In this document: positions 48,869 to 57,292 of the stretch, piece after piece
Layout: each line of letters starts with the position of its first letter
Position numbering within the stretch: the first letter of the stretch is position 1
From: Kribbella sindirgiensis
GTDB taxonomy: Bacteria > Actinomycetota > Actinomycetes > Propionibacteriales > Kribbellaceae
Direction: 5' to 3'
Length of the DNA: 64,000 nt
Assembly: GCF_004331435.1 (NCBI RefSeq)
Contig: NZ_SJKA01000003.1
Span: forward strand, 186,001 to 250,000
Made by a program: the position numbers and the translations under genes
The notes under the pieces: generated by a model
The model's database searches: none
Seen by the model: only the letters and a program-made list of their open reading frames with translations
What the model was told of the DNA's origin: nothing

Positions 48869-49867
48869 CTAGCGGGGCGCCGTGGACTGGCGGATCCGCA
48901 GGTCGACGGCCAGGTCCAGGCGGAGGGCGGTGGGGGTGCGGCCGCGGGAGAGGTCGAGTACGACGCGGGTCGCGAGCTCGGCCATCTGGTGCAGGGGCTG
49001 GTGCACCGTGGTGAGCGTCGGAGTCACCCATTGCGCGACGGGCAGATCGTCGTACCCGACCACCGACAGGTCCCGCGGAACCTCGAGCCCGAGTTCGCGG
49101 GCGGCCTGATAGACGCCCAACGCCTGCATGTCACTCCCGGCGAAGATCGCGGTGGGCCGGTCGGCGGCGCGGAGCAGAACGAGCGCCTCGCGATGGGCAC
49201 CGGCGACCTCGAAATCGGCCCATCGGATCAGCGTCGGATCGACCTCGGCACCGGTCGAGCGCAGCGCATCGGTGTACCCGTCGACACGTTGCCGCGAGCA
49301 CAGCGTCTCGATCGGACCACCGATCATCCCGATCCGGGTGTGACCGAGCGTCCGCAGGTGGGTCGTCGCCAGCCGGCCGCCGTTCCAGTTGGCGGAGCCG
49401 ATCGACGGTACGTCGTCCCCGACGTCGCCGACCGGATCGACGACCACGAACGGGATCCGCCGCGCCTCCAGCTGCGCGCGCTGGTCGGCGTCCAGGTCGG
49501 AGAACACCATGATCACGCCGAGCGGCCGCCGGTTCAGCACCGACTCGATCCACTCCTGCCGCGGCCGGAGCGCGCCGCCGCACTCGGACAGCACCAGTTC
49601 GACGCCCTCGGCGCGGACGACCTCCTCGACGCCGCGGATCAGCTCCATCGCCCACTCGCCGCCGAGCTGGTTGAACACCAGGTCGATCATCGGCCCGGCC
49701 GCCGTACTCGAGCTGCGCCGCCGGTAGCCGTGCTCCTGGATCAGGCTCTCGATCCGCGCCCGGGTGGCCGCCGCCACGTCCGCGCGCCCGTTCAGCACCT
49801 TGGAGACGGTCGGCACCGACACCCCGGCCTGCTCCGCAATTTTCGCAATGGTCGGCCGCTCGGCCAC
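48869..49867 (-). CDS. LacI-family transcriptional repressor
   Basis: A 332-residue LacI regulator: HTH TIAKIAEQAGVSVPTVSKVL with the hinge NGRADVAAATRARIESLIQE, then a periplasmic-binding-protein-like sensor (GVIMVFSDLDADQRAQLEAR; AIFAGSDMQALGVYQAAREL). It lies 32 bases downstream of the GH67 gene on the same strand. The same 11-base quasi-palindrome is found before its own start and before the GH67 gene, so it probably controls both in response to a plant-derived sugar such as a glucuronoxylan fragment. Confidence 0.92.
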   Translation of the reverse strand: MAERPTIAKIAEQAGVSVPTVSKVLNGRADVAAATRARIESLIQEHGYRRRSSSTAAGPMIDLVFNQLGGEWAMELIRGVEEVVRAEGVELVLSECGGALRPRQEWIESVLNRRPLGVIMVFSDLDADQRAQLEARRIPFVVVDPVGDVGDDVPSIGSANWNGGRLATTHLRTLGHTRIGMIGGPIETLCSRQRVDGYTDALRSTGAEVDPTLIRWADFEVAGAHREALVLLRAADRPTAIFAGSDMQALGVYQAARELGLEVPRDLSVVGYDDLPVAQWVTPTLTTVHQPLHQMAELATRVVLDLSRGRTPTALRLDLAVDLRIRQSTAPR

Positions 49868-49881
49868 GACGCCTCCCGATC

Positions 49882-49892
49882 CGAAACTTTCG
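49882..49892. promoter_or_regulatory. Candidate LacI operator, lacI side
   Basis: CGAAACTTTCG, a quasi-palindrome with central C, 15 bases upstream of the LacI start. It is the reverse complement of the site at 51779. LacI-family operators are typically short symmetric sequences of this size. Confidence 0.7.
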
Positions 49893-49899
49893 AACCAGC

Positions 49900-51735
49900 C
49901 TACCTATGGATCGTGCGGCCGTGGGTGTCCGGTAAGCCGGAGAGTCGGTAGAAGAACGTGTTGACCTGGTCGCGCCATTCGCGGGCGTTCGCCAACTGGG
50001 TCTCGAAGCGGGCGGTGATGTTCTCGCGGATGGCCGGCTCGAAGCGCTCGGCGATCACCTGCCAGCGCGCGACCATCGCTTCCACCTCGGCGTACCCCTG
50101 GAAGTGCGTGTCGTAGATGTGTTGCAGCACAGTGCTCCCGCTCTGCAGCACGTGGTCGTAAGGCACGTGGTGGAAAAACAGCAGCAACTCGTCGGGGCAG
50201 GTGTACACGTCCTCGTACAGACTCGCGAGCGGTTCCGGGTACTGCCCGGTGAACCCCGAGCCCGTCTTCACCGTCCTGTCCACGCCCACGCCGTACCGAT
50301 CCGCGAAGTGGTACCTCCCGGCGCCCGAGTACTCGTAGCCGTTCACACTCGGCCCGTAATGCGTCCCCGGCGTGACCATGAACCCGACCCCGAGCGGTGC
50401 GGTGTACCGCTCGTACGTCTGCCACGACCCGGACAGGATGGTCACCAGCTCGCCCCGGGTCCGGTCGTCCATCGCGAACGTCGCGGCCGCCCACTCGTGC
50501 AGCAGGCTGACCGGATCCGCGGCCGGGTCCCACGCCAGCCGCCCGAACGCATAGAGGTTGCTCTGCGCAAGCTTGTGCCCGGTCCAGTTCACGTCGTCGC
50601 CGACGTTGGACACGGCAACGATCGCACCGATGCGGTCGGCAACGGTCACGCCACCGCCGCCGGTCGTGTCGAACTGCAGGATCTCCCGCCACCACGGCCC
50701 CAGGTAGCAGAGATCCTGCTGCTGGCCGGAGTACTCCTGCGTGACCTGCAACTCGACACCGAAAACGGTTTCCTGGAATTCCCCGAGCAGCGGCGAGACC
50801 GGCTCCCGAACCTGGAAGTCGAGCGGTCCGTGTTTGACCTGCAAGACAACGTTTTCCTCGAACCGCCCATCCAGCGGGATGAACGCGTCGTACGCCGCCC
50901 GCGCCCGATCCGCCCGCCGGTCCCGCCAGTCCTGTTCGGGTTCCGCGCCGGAACATCGCCAGAAAACGGTTCCGCCGTACGGCGCCACCGCCCGGGCCAG
51001 CAGGTTCGCGCCCTCGGGGTCCCGCGCGGACCGCACCACGAGCCCGCCGAGATCCGGTACGACGTCGTACACGCGGGCGATCGTGGCGGTCCACCAGCGC
51101 GCGACCCGTTCGTCGCTGGGGTCGTCGATGAAGTCGACCGCGAGACTGACGGCGATCCCGTACTCGCGGAAAACGCCGGCCAACCGCGCCACATCGGGCA
51201 GTTCCGCGGTGGCGAGCGCGACGGCGTTGATCCCGATCGACGCCAGCAGCCGCGCGTACGCCCGGACCCGGCTGAGGTCGGGCACCACCGCGCCGTCACG
51301 GAAAAAGAGCGATTCGCCCGAGTATCCGCGCCGTACCGCACCGGACAGCTCGTCCCAGTGGTCCAGCATCCGGATCGGTACGGCGGGCTGCTCGACGACG
51401 GTGAAGTCGCCGCTCATCCACTCGAAGTACCGCAGCACGTAGAAGTACCCGTACAGCAGCCCGTGCCCGCCCTCGGCCGCGACGACCAGATCGTTGCCTC
51501 GTCGCACCACCACGAACCCCTCGACGCCCAGCCCGTGCTCGGGTACGGCGGCCTCGACCTCCTGCCAGAGAGCCGTCTCGCGGACCCGGGTCAGCGTGCA
51601 GACGGCGATCTGGACATCGGTGCGGAAACGGCGTGTCTGCCGGATTTCCGCGCGGATCGTCTGCGCGAGCACCCCGGACGCGTGCACCGTGACCTCAGGC
51701 AGGCGCTGCGTACCCAACCAGGCGGAGTCGGTCAT
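49900..51735 (-). CDS. GH67 alpha-glucuronidase-like protein
   Basis: A 611-residue GH67 protein; GH67 enzymes remove 4-O-methylglucuronic acid from xylo-oligosaccharides. Family marks: PVRMLDHWDE-type (PIRMLDHWDELSGAVRRGYS), YDAFIPLDGRFEENVVLQVK, HGPLDFQVREPVSPLLGEFQ, LQVTQEYSGQQQDLCYLGPW and FGRLAWDPAADP. The base Asp (GPLDFQ) and Glu (TQEYSG) are kept. The segment that normally holds the catalytic acid (KADSEGQPGP before the GANML helix) is shortened to RSARDPEGANLLAR, so the SEGQ loop is missing. No signal peptide. ATG at 51735; lacI follows downstream. Confidence 0.85.
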   Translation of the reverse strand: MTDSAWLGTQRLPEVTVHASGVLAQTIRAEIRQTRRFRTDVQIAVCTLTRVRETALWQEVEAAVPEHGLGVEGFVVVRRGNDLVVAAEGGHGLLYGYFYVLRYFEWMSGDFTVVEQPAVPIRMLDHWDELSGAVRRGYSGESLFFRDGAVVPDLSRVRAYARLLASIGINAVALATAELPDVARLAGVFREYGIAVSLAVDFIDDPSDERVARWWTATIARVYDVVPDLGGLVVRSARDPEGANLLARAVAPYGGTVFWRCSGAEPEQDWRDRRADRARAAYDAFIPLDGRFEENVVLQVKHGPLDFQVREPVSPLLGEFQETVFGVELQVTQEYSGQQQDLCYLGPWWREILQFDTTGGGGVTVADRIGAIVAVSNVGDDVNWTGHKLAQSNLYAFGRLAWDPAADPVSLLHEWAAATFAMDDRTRGELVTILSGSWQTYERYTAPLGVGFMVTPGTHYGPSVNGYEYSGAGRYHFADRYGVGVDRTVKTGSGFTGQYPEPLASLYEDVYTCPDELLLFFHHVPYDHVLQSGSTVLQHIYDTHFQGYAEVEAMVARWQVIAERFEPAIRENITARFETQLANAREWRDQVNTFFYRLSGLPDTHGRTIHR

Positions 51736-51778
51736 CGAGAATCGATGCTGACACACCAGACGGTCACCGAGCCGTGAC

Positions 51779-51789
51779 CGAAAGTTTCG
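51779..51789. promoter_or_regulatory. Candidate LacI operator, GH67 side
   Basis: CGAAAGTTTCG, the reverse complement of the site in front of lacI, 43 bases upstream of the GH67 start and 120 upstream of the divergent coaA. Repression of the GH67 gene by the LacI product is inferred. Confidence 0.7.
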
Positions 51790-51898
51790 AGACCGTACCG
51801 TAGCTGAGACACTCTGGGACACCTTGGGGACGCTCTGAGACCAAGGCCACGCTGTCCCGATGTGGGTGCATCCGGCGCCGATGGGAAGAATGGGCCAC

Positions 51899-52852
51899 AT
51901 GCTGCAGCCGTCGCGGGAGGTGACTCCCTACACCGAGCTCGACCGGGCCACCTGGGCGCAACTGGCCGAGACGACCGTCTCCCCGCTGACGGCGGACGAG
52001 GTCGAGCGGTTGCGCGGTCTCGGGGACGAGATCGACATGGACGAGGTCCGCGAGGTGTACCTGCCGCTGTCGCGGATCCTCTCGCTCTACGTCCGGCACG
52101 CCCGCGCGCTGCACGCCGACACCGAGAGTTTCCTCGGCAAACCGGCCGAGACCCGGACCCCGTTCGTGATCGGGATCGGCGGATCGGTTGCCGTCGGCAA
52201 GTCCACCACCGCGCGACTGCTGCGCGAACTACTGGCCCGCTGGCCCGAGCACCCGCGGGTCGCGCTCGTCACCACCGACGGGTTCCTCTGGCCGAACGCC
52301 GAACTCGAGCGCCGCAACCTGATGCAGCGCAAGGGCTTCCCGGAGTCGTACGACCGCAAGGCCCTGCTGCGGTTCGTGGTCGAGGTGAAATCCGGGATCG
52401 ACACGGTCGAGGCGCCGGTCTACTCGCACCTGCACTACGACCGCATGGAGGGCGTACGAACGACGGTCGAGCAGCCCGACATCCTGCTGCTCGAGGGGCT
52501 GAACGTCCTGCAGCCGGCGCCTCGGCACGCGGACGGGAAGAGCGGCCTCGCGGTCAGCGACTTCTTCGACTTCTCGGTGTACGTCGACGCGGCCGCCGAC
52601 GACGTCCGCTCCTGGTACGTTGCCCGCTTCCTCAAACTCTGGGAAACGGCGTTCCGCAACCCCGAGTCGTACTTCGTCCGGTACGGCGAGCTGAGCCGCG
52701 AGGAAGCGATCAAGAAGGCCGAGTCGCTGTGGGACGGCATCAACGGTCCGAACCTGCGCGAGAACATCCTCCCGACCCGATCCCGCGCCACCCTCGTCCT
52801 CCGCAAGGGCGCCGACCACGCCGTCCGCTGGGTCAGGCTACGGAAGCTCTGA
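51899..52852 (+). CDS. coaA: Pantothenate kinase (type I)
   Basis: CoaA phosphorylates pantothenate, the first step of CoA synthesis. [20 protein letters not shown] is the P-loop, [55 protein letters not shown] and [20 protein letters not shown] are all family motifs. About 317 residues from the ATG at 51899, whose N-terminus aligns with other actinobacterial CoaA proteins; ATGs at 51890, 51881 and 51860 are also in frame. 3' end overlaps the convergent MFS gene by 20 bases. Confidence 0.95.
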   Translation: MLQPSREVTPYTELDRATWAQLAETTVSPLTADEVERLRGLGDEIDMDEVREVYLPLSRILSLYVRHARALHADTESFLGKPAETRTPFVIGIGGSVAVGKSTTARLLRELLARWPEHPRVALVTTDGFLWPNAELERRNLMQRKGFPESYDRKALLRFVVEVKSGIDTVEAPVYSHLHYDRMEGVRTTVEQPDILLLEGLNVLQPAPRHADGKSGLAVSDFFDFSVYVDAAADDVRSWYVARFLKLWETAFRNPESYFVRYGELSREEAIKKAESLWDGINGPNLRENILPTRSRATLVLRKGADHAVRWVRLRKL

Positions 52853-53996
52853 CCGCAGGTACGACGGCCAGCGCGACGACCGCGGCGGTCAGGGCGAACG
52901 CCACCGGGTAGCCGGTTCCGCCGACGATCGCACCGAAGGCCAGCGCGCCGAGTCCCCAACCGCCGTCGTACGCAAGGTTCCAGAGCGCGCTGACCTGCCC
53001 GAACCGGGAGCGGTCGACGCGGTTGTACATCAGCGCCAGCGTGAGATTCTGCGCCGCGCCAAACCCAGCGCCGAAGCACACGGAACCGATCAGGATCGCG
53101 ACGGCACTCGGCAGGAAGATGAGCGACCCGGCACCAACAGCCGCGAGCGCGAGCGCGGGCGCGAGCAACTTCGCCGGCCCCACACGATCGGCGTACCGCC
53201 CGGCCAGCCAACGCGCCGCCGGAGCCGCAATCGCCTGCACCAGAAGAGCTGTCGCAACAATCGCCTGCCGGTCCCCCGCAACAGCCAGCGGTAGAAACGT
53301 CACGCTGATCCCGGCCGCAACAGTCACCGCCGCGAACACGAGAGTCGGCATCAACAACCGGCTCCGCCGTACGCCGCCCAGCACCTTGACGTGCTGCTCT
53401 TCCACCGCGATCCGCGCCGGCAGCCCGATCAACATGACCAGCCCGGCGAGCGAAGCGACCGCCGCCAGCACGAACAGCGCACCGAACCCGATCACGTCGA
53501 TCAGGTAAACCCCCAACGGCAGCCCGATCACCGCAGGCACCCCAACCGCCACGCCGTACACCCCCAGCGCCTCACCCCGCCGCGCCGCCGGCGTGATCTC
53601 AGCCACCAACGCAACCGCCCCCACCACCAGAATCGCCAGCCCCGCACCCCGCACGATGCACACGCCGAGCACCACCGGCAACGAAGCCGAAGCCAACAAC
53701 ACCAACGAAGGCGCCCCCAACAACACAAGCCCAACCCCGAGCACCACCTGGTACCCCCACCGCACCAACATCCGCGGCACCACCAACTCAACCCCCACCG
53801 CAGCAAACATCATCGCCGCAGTAGAAAGCCCCGCCCCCACACCCCCCGCCCCGTTGGCCGCCAAGTACAACGGCACCACCGAAGTCAACAAGTACATGCT
53901 CAGGCCCGACCCGAAAACCATCACCAGCACTCGCAAAAGCTGGCTGCTCAGGAGTCGGTCGGCAGTGATGGTGGGGATCTCGCACGCGGTGGTCAT
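52833..53996 (-). CDS. MFS transporter
   Basis: A 387-residue major facilitator with about 12 hydrophobic helices, e.g. [40 protein letters not shown] (the loop [13 protein letters not shown] resembles the motif A/C area) and [20 protein letters not shown]. Full length. Probably a drug or metabolite exporter by family; substrate unknown. The plus strand here is remarkably free of G in its last 500 bases, reflecting Gly/Val/Leu codon use. Confidence 0.88.
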   Translation of the reverse strand: MTTACEIPTITADRLLSSQLLRVLVMVFGSGLSMYLLTSVVPLYLAANGAGGVGAGLSTAAMMFAAVGVELVVPRMLVRWGYQVVLGVGLVLLGAPSLVLLASASLPVVLGVCIVRGAGLAILVVGAVALVAEITPAARRGEALGVYGVAVGVPAVIGLPLGVYLIDVIGFGALFVLAAVASLAGLVMLIGLPARIAVEEQHVKVLGGVRRSRLLMPTLVFAAVTVAAGISVTFLPLAVAGDRQAIVATALLVQAIAAPAARWLAGRYADRVGPAKLLAPALALAAVGAGSLIFLPSAVAILIGSVCFGAGFGAAQNLTLALMYNRVDRSRFGQVSALWNLAYDGGWGLGALAFGAIVGGTGYPVAFALTAAVVALAVVPAVRASVA

Positions 53997-54099
53997 ACCT
54001 AGAAGCTAAAGCGGTACCGGTACGCCCTACAGATCCAGTTCCACAGTTGCTGAGAGGACCAGTTTCACTGTGTCTTTGTCGACAAGACCTTCCTGATCG

Positions 54100-54564
54100 T
54101 CAGAGAGGGAGCGCCCGGAGGCGGAAGGTATCCGGAACCTGGCCGGTCTCGTAGTACCGCACGAACACCTCAGCAGCCTCCGCCGCCGAGAACACCTCAT
54201 ACGAGTACACACGCGACTCACAGCCATTCCAGCGAATGACGACCTCACCCGCCGGCCCCGAGTTGTCAGGCACCGCCCGCCCCACGACGTACTGTCGCTC
54301 CCCTGGATCCCCTGGTCGACGAACCTCCACAGTCATGCGATCCGCCGAGCCAGCCACCTGGACGTACTCCTGCGGCCACACCGCAAGATCGACACGATCG
54401 AACGGGACGCCTACAGGAAGCCTCCAGAGGCTCAGCGAGTAGCGATCCACGCCGTCGAGGAGCCCAAGCCGCTGCTCAATCACCTCCCGGGGCAACAGAT
54501 CCGGATCCTTGACCTCCCCATGAACCCGACCGTTCATCGTCAACGCATGCGTGACCTTCTTCAC
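54100..54564 (-). CDS. Imm1-like immunity protein
   Basis: A 154-residue protein resembling the Imm1 family of polymorphic-toxin immunity proteins: THALTMNGRVHGEVKDPDLL at the start, YVVGRAVPDNSGPAGEVVIR in the middle and EVFSAAEAAEVFVRYYETGQ, then VPDTFRL, at the end, a pattern seen in Imm1 proteins as I recall them. It is the last gene of the RHS/toxin block and may protect against a toxin no longer present. GTG start. Assignment is tentative. Confidence 0.55.
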   Translation of the reverse strand: MKKVTHALTMNGRVHGEVKDPDLLPREVIEQRLGLLDGVDRYSLSLWRLPVGVPFDRVDLAVWPQEYVQVAGSADRMTVEVRRPGDPGERQYVVGRAVPDNSGPAGEVVIRWNGCESRVYSYEVFSAAEAAEVFVRYYETGQVPDTFRLRALPL

Positions 54565-54710
54565 CGGACCGTCATTAAATGCATTCTACAGTTCTGGCCT
54601 CGCCACCGAATATTCCACCGTGCGCAACTGCCGAACTCCGCGGCAGCGTGGCGGACGTCGCGGTGAACAGGCGCAGATATTTCGACACCCAGCGAATACG
54701 CCCGACGGAC

Positions 54711-55013
54711 TCAAATCTCCACCTGAGAGAACTCCACAAAATCCGAATTCGCCAATTCGGATAACGCATCGAATATAGTCGATCGCGTCACCCGATCGAC
54801 CACGAGAAGGTTCGACAACGCGAAGCCTCCGGAGGCCTGTACTTCGTCAGATACCTCCTGATGGAGGCGGGCAACGTCATACACTGTCACGCTCCACTGG
54901 CGAGTGCCGCTGCGCACTATCACGTCGAAAAGATACCCCTTGGACTCCGTTTCAAATTCGTACCCGTCGAGATATTTCGGGAACTCCACTTCGAATGCTG
55001 ATGCGTCCGACAT
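54711..55013 (-). CDS. Small hypothetical protein, possible immunity protein
   Basis: A 100-residue acidic protein: FEVEFPKYLDGYEFETESKG, YLFDVIVRSGTRQWSVTVYD, and a C-terminal FDALSELANSDFVEFSQVEI. It looks folded and is less GC-rich than the core genes, like other genes in this block. It lies between an Imm1-like gene and the S1-like gene downstream of the displaced toxin cassette. No family recognised; immunity role is inferred from position. Confidence 0.6.
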   Translation of the reverse strand: MSDASAFEVEFPKYLDGYEFETESKGYLFDVIVRSGTRQWSVTVYDVARLHQEVSDEVQASGGFALSNLLVVDRVTRSTIFDALSELANSDFVEFSQVEI

Positions 55014-55080
55014 TACTCCTACCGAGTCAGATCACGAACTACTGCGGAACTACTAACTAACCGCCAGACGCACAGAACCC

Positions 55081-55377
55081 TCAATCACACTGACCACCAC
55101 GGCCGTAGCGCTCCTTAATTGGAGTTTTCCCGAGAGGGCGAATCCAGAACTTCTCCATACCCGGGTTGAATTCAGTCAAATAGCCACGCGCCACGCCACC
55201 GACCACATACATATCACCGTCATCAATGTATAGCGCATCGATCAAACCGACATGCGACAGGCCGAGATCTACGATTACGCCCCACCGGAAGACAGCGAGT
55301 ACGCGGCCCTCCACGATGCTCCCCATCAGGGAGCGTTCATGCTCAGGCAATCTCGATCCATCATTGGTTGGGGTCAT
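55081..55377 (-). CDS. Small S1-like domain protein, probable immunity to the displaced toxin
   Basis: A 98-residue protein whose middle, GSIVEGRVLAVFRWGVIVDL, then GLSHVGLIDALYIDD, resembles an S1/OB-fold RNA-binding repeat. The ATG overlaps the stop of the toxin cassette by one base (TGATG), so it is coupled to the toxin, as immunity genes are. Likely the cognate immunity protein of the 55377-57203 tip; the mechanism is unknown. Confidence 0.65.
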   Translation of the reverse strand: MTPTNDGSRLPEHERSLMGSIVEGRVLAVFRWGVIVDLGLSHVGLIDALYIDDGDMYVVGGVARGYLTEFNPGMEKFWIRPLGKTPIKERYGRGGQCD

Positions 55378-57203
55378 CAGCGTCCAGTCAGAGATCTGGG
55401 ATACATATTCAACCGCCCGAACTCTTCCTTCGGGATTGCTATTTGACCACCCTCCAAGCCGTCATAATTCTCCACATACTTGCTGAAGTATTTATCAAAA
55501 TCTGCGCGCGGTATGCGGACTCGGATCACGGTCAGATCATAGCCGCCACGAGACGCGTAGTCGAAGGCGATGTCCTTACCCTGTTCGCGTACGCCGAAGT
55601 AGGCGCGTCCATCCGGGTAACCGTTGCCCGAGCCAGGGAAGTCTGCCGGGTCGAACCCATCCCTGATCAGTTTGTCAGTCATTCCCTTGCTTGGCGCCTT
55701 GTACAGATTGACACAGTTGTCCGACTCCCCCGGTTCACATCCACTCGGTGGCTGCGCTGCGGCACCTGAGTTATCTCCGCTTGAGGATCCTCCACCGGTC
55801 TGGTCGTGGGACAGGAGCCAAGCTGTGCTCAACAGTCCACCCATGGCGATCTTTACCCAGAGCGGAACAGTTGCTCCTGTGCCGACTATTACGCCGACGC
55901 CCCCGGCGACGGCTCCGCCCATCCCCGGGCCGCCGCCTTCCTCCGGGTAGTAGCTGGTCGGAACCGCGCTGAACCAGTTGTAGCTGCCAGTGGAGGCGAC
56001 GTTGGAGATGACGGAGCCATACTCGTCGAGGGCGTTTTGGTATTGCTGGTTGGACCAGTCGACGGTTTCGTCGGTTAGGTCGCCTCCGGAGGTGACGACG
56101 GTGGCCGGTGTTGTGGGGTCGCTTGGGCAGAGGGCTGGGTTGCCGTTGGCGCAGACGGGGTCGCCGGGCGGCTCGTGCTGGACGGTTTTGGCGTCCTGCT
56201 CGATGTCCTTGCGTTTTTCCTCTGCTTCCTTTCGCTTCTTGCAGACGGCGTCACAGATCTCCGGAGGCGGCGGCTTGGGCTGGCAGCGCTGCGACTTGCA
56301 CGGCGGGTCGCAATTCTTCTTACAGTCGCCATCGCCGCCCCCGTCATCGTCGCCGCCGTCGTCATCGCCTCCATCGGTCGGCTTGACCGGCTTGACCGGC
56401 TTGACTGGCTTCACCGGCTTGACTGGAGCCGGCTTGTCGGGCGGGCAGACCCAGCGGTACCCATCTGGCGGGACGCGGACCTTCTGGCACTCTGTGTACG
56501 GGTCGGCGGGCTCGTCGTACTTGTGACCGTCGGGGTCGTTGAACGTGAGTGGGTTGCCGCCCGCGTAGGCATACAGGTTGAGCGTCGAGCTGGCCGTGCC
56601 GGCGTTGTACGACACCGTGTCTCGGGTGTTGAAGGTTCCGGTTGATGGGTTGTACCAGCGGGCTCCTTGGTTGATGTCGCCGGAGCGGGGGTCGGTCCAG
56701 TCGCCTTGGTAGCCGATGCGGTATTTGAGGCCGGTGGCGTTGGTGGAGTTGCCGAAGGGGTCGTAGGTTCGGGTGTCGGGCAGACCGGTGCCGAGCGTGG
56801 TGTCGGCGGGGTCGAAGCCTGCGATGACGTCGCCGTGGCGGTCGGCCAGGACGAGGCGTTTGGTGGTGTCGTAGCCGACGGACAGCAGCCCGTCGGAGGC
56901 GGAGCGGCCGAAGAACTGGGTGCCGTCGGAGACAACTTCGTCGCTGAAGCCGTCGTAGCGCATCCGGGCGGTCCCGGCCTGGACGGGGCGGTCCAGGGCG
57001 TCGTAGGTGAAGTCGCGGTCCGAGCGGGTGATCATCCGGTCGAACGCGTCGAAACTGAACGCCTCCGTCGTCGTACCGGTGGTCTGCGTCAGCAACGCGC
57101 CACGGGGTGAATAGGTGTAGGTCGAGATGCCGTCGTTCAGGAGCCGGTTGCGTTCGTCGTACGACGCCAGCGCCGTGCCCGCCTTGATTCGGCAGCAGCC
57201 ATC
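55377..57203 (-). CDS. Displaced (orphan) RHS C-terminal toxin cassette, no own start
   Basis: An open frame of about 608 codons that begins after a TGA at 57204-57206 and has no credible start codon with a ribosome site. From 57192 to ~56530 it repeats almost exactly the end of the RHS core found in the full gene (TYDPFGNSTNATGLKYRIGY ... YAYAGGNPLTFNDPDGH). A linker with PVKPVKPVKPVKPVKP, Asp/Gly runs and CxxC-rich pieces follows, then the shared pre-toxin part (PVCANGNPALCP ... VISNVASTGSYNWF), a hydrophobic helix (VPLWVKIAMGGLLSTAWLL) and a distinct ~110-residue tip (55380-55709). The tip, YKAPSKGMTDKLIRDGF, GRAYFGVREQGKDIAFDYAS and GGQIAIPKEEFGRLN, looks like an ADP-ribosyltransferase fold, which is tentative. 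Probably silent until recombined with the full gene. Confidence 0.8.
   Translation of the reverse strand, partial: DGCCRIKAGTALASYDERNRLLNDGISTYTYSPRGALLTQTTGTTTEAFSFDAFDRMITRSDRDFTYDALDRPVQAGTARMRYDGFSDEVVSDGTQFFGRSASDGLLSVGYDTTKRLVLADRHGDVIAGFDPADTTLGTGLPDTRTYDPFGNSTNATGLKYRIGYQGDWTDPRSGDINQGARWYNPSTGTFNTRDTVSYNAGTASSTLNLYAYAGGNPLTFNDPDGHKYDEPADPYTECQKVRVPPDGYRWVCPPDKPAPVKPVKPVKPVKPVKPTDGGDDDGGDDDGGGDGDCKKNCDPPCKSQRCQPKPPPPEICDAVCKKRKEAEEKRKDIEQDAKTVQHEPPGDPVCANGNPALCPSDPTTPATVVTSGGDLTDETVDWSNQQYQNALDEYGSVISNVASTGSYNWFSAVPTSYYPEEGGGPGMGGAVAGGVGVIVGTGATVPLWVKIAMGGLLSTAWLLSHDQTGGGSSSGDNSGAAAQPPSGCEPGESDNCVNLYKAPSKGMTDKLIRDGFDPADFPGSGNGYPDGRAYFGVREQGKDIAFDYASRGGYDLTVIRVRIPRADFDKYFSKYVENYDGLEGGQIAIPKEEFGRLNMYPRSLTGR
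55985..57192. repeat. Duplicated RHS core-end and linker, copy 1
   Basis: This segment is a second copy of about 59045-60324. The part 56530-57192 is nearly identical at the base level to 59665-60324. The part 55985-56190 matches 59070-59260 closely (DWSNQQYQ..LD region), while the Cys/Asp/Gly linker between has diverged. Such direct repeats let the full RHS gene exchange tips with the displaced cassette by homologous recombination. Confidence 0.85.
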
Positions 57204-57292
57204 TCAAGCCGCTCAACAATCGCCTCAGCCCGAATGACGAGCTCAACAACCCGCGTGCGAGGGTCGTCACGCTTCGACACGTCCTCATTCAT
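57137..57292 (-). pseudogene. Gene start fused out of frame to RHS sequence
   Basis: An ATG at 57292 behind a GGAGG-like site begins MNEDVSKRDDPRTRVVELVI, RAEAIVERLEMAAAES, which looks like a helical protein start. At 57192 the duplicated RHS sequence begins and the frame reads on only as RRARRWRRTTNATGS before a stop. So the arrival of the RHS copy appears to have cut off an older gene, perhaps a small immunity or regulatory protein. Confidence 0.4.

Noticed and set aside
54575..54769. Small frames between the Imm1-like gene and the 100-residue gene
   Set aside because: Arg/Ser-rich products on both strands without ribosome sites; not supported.
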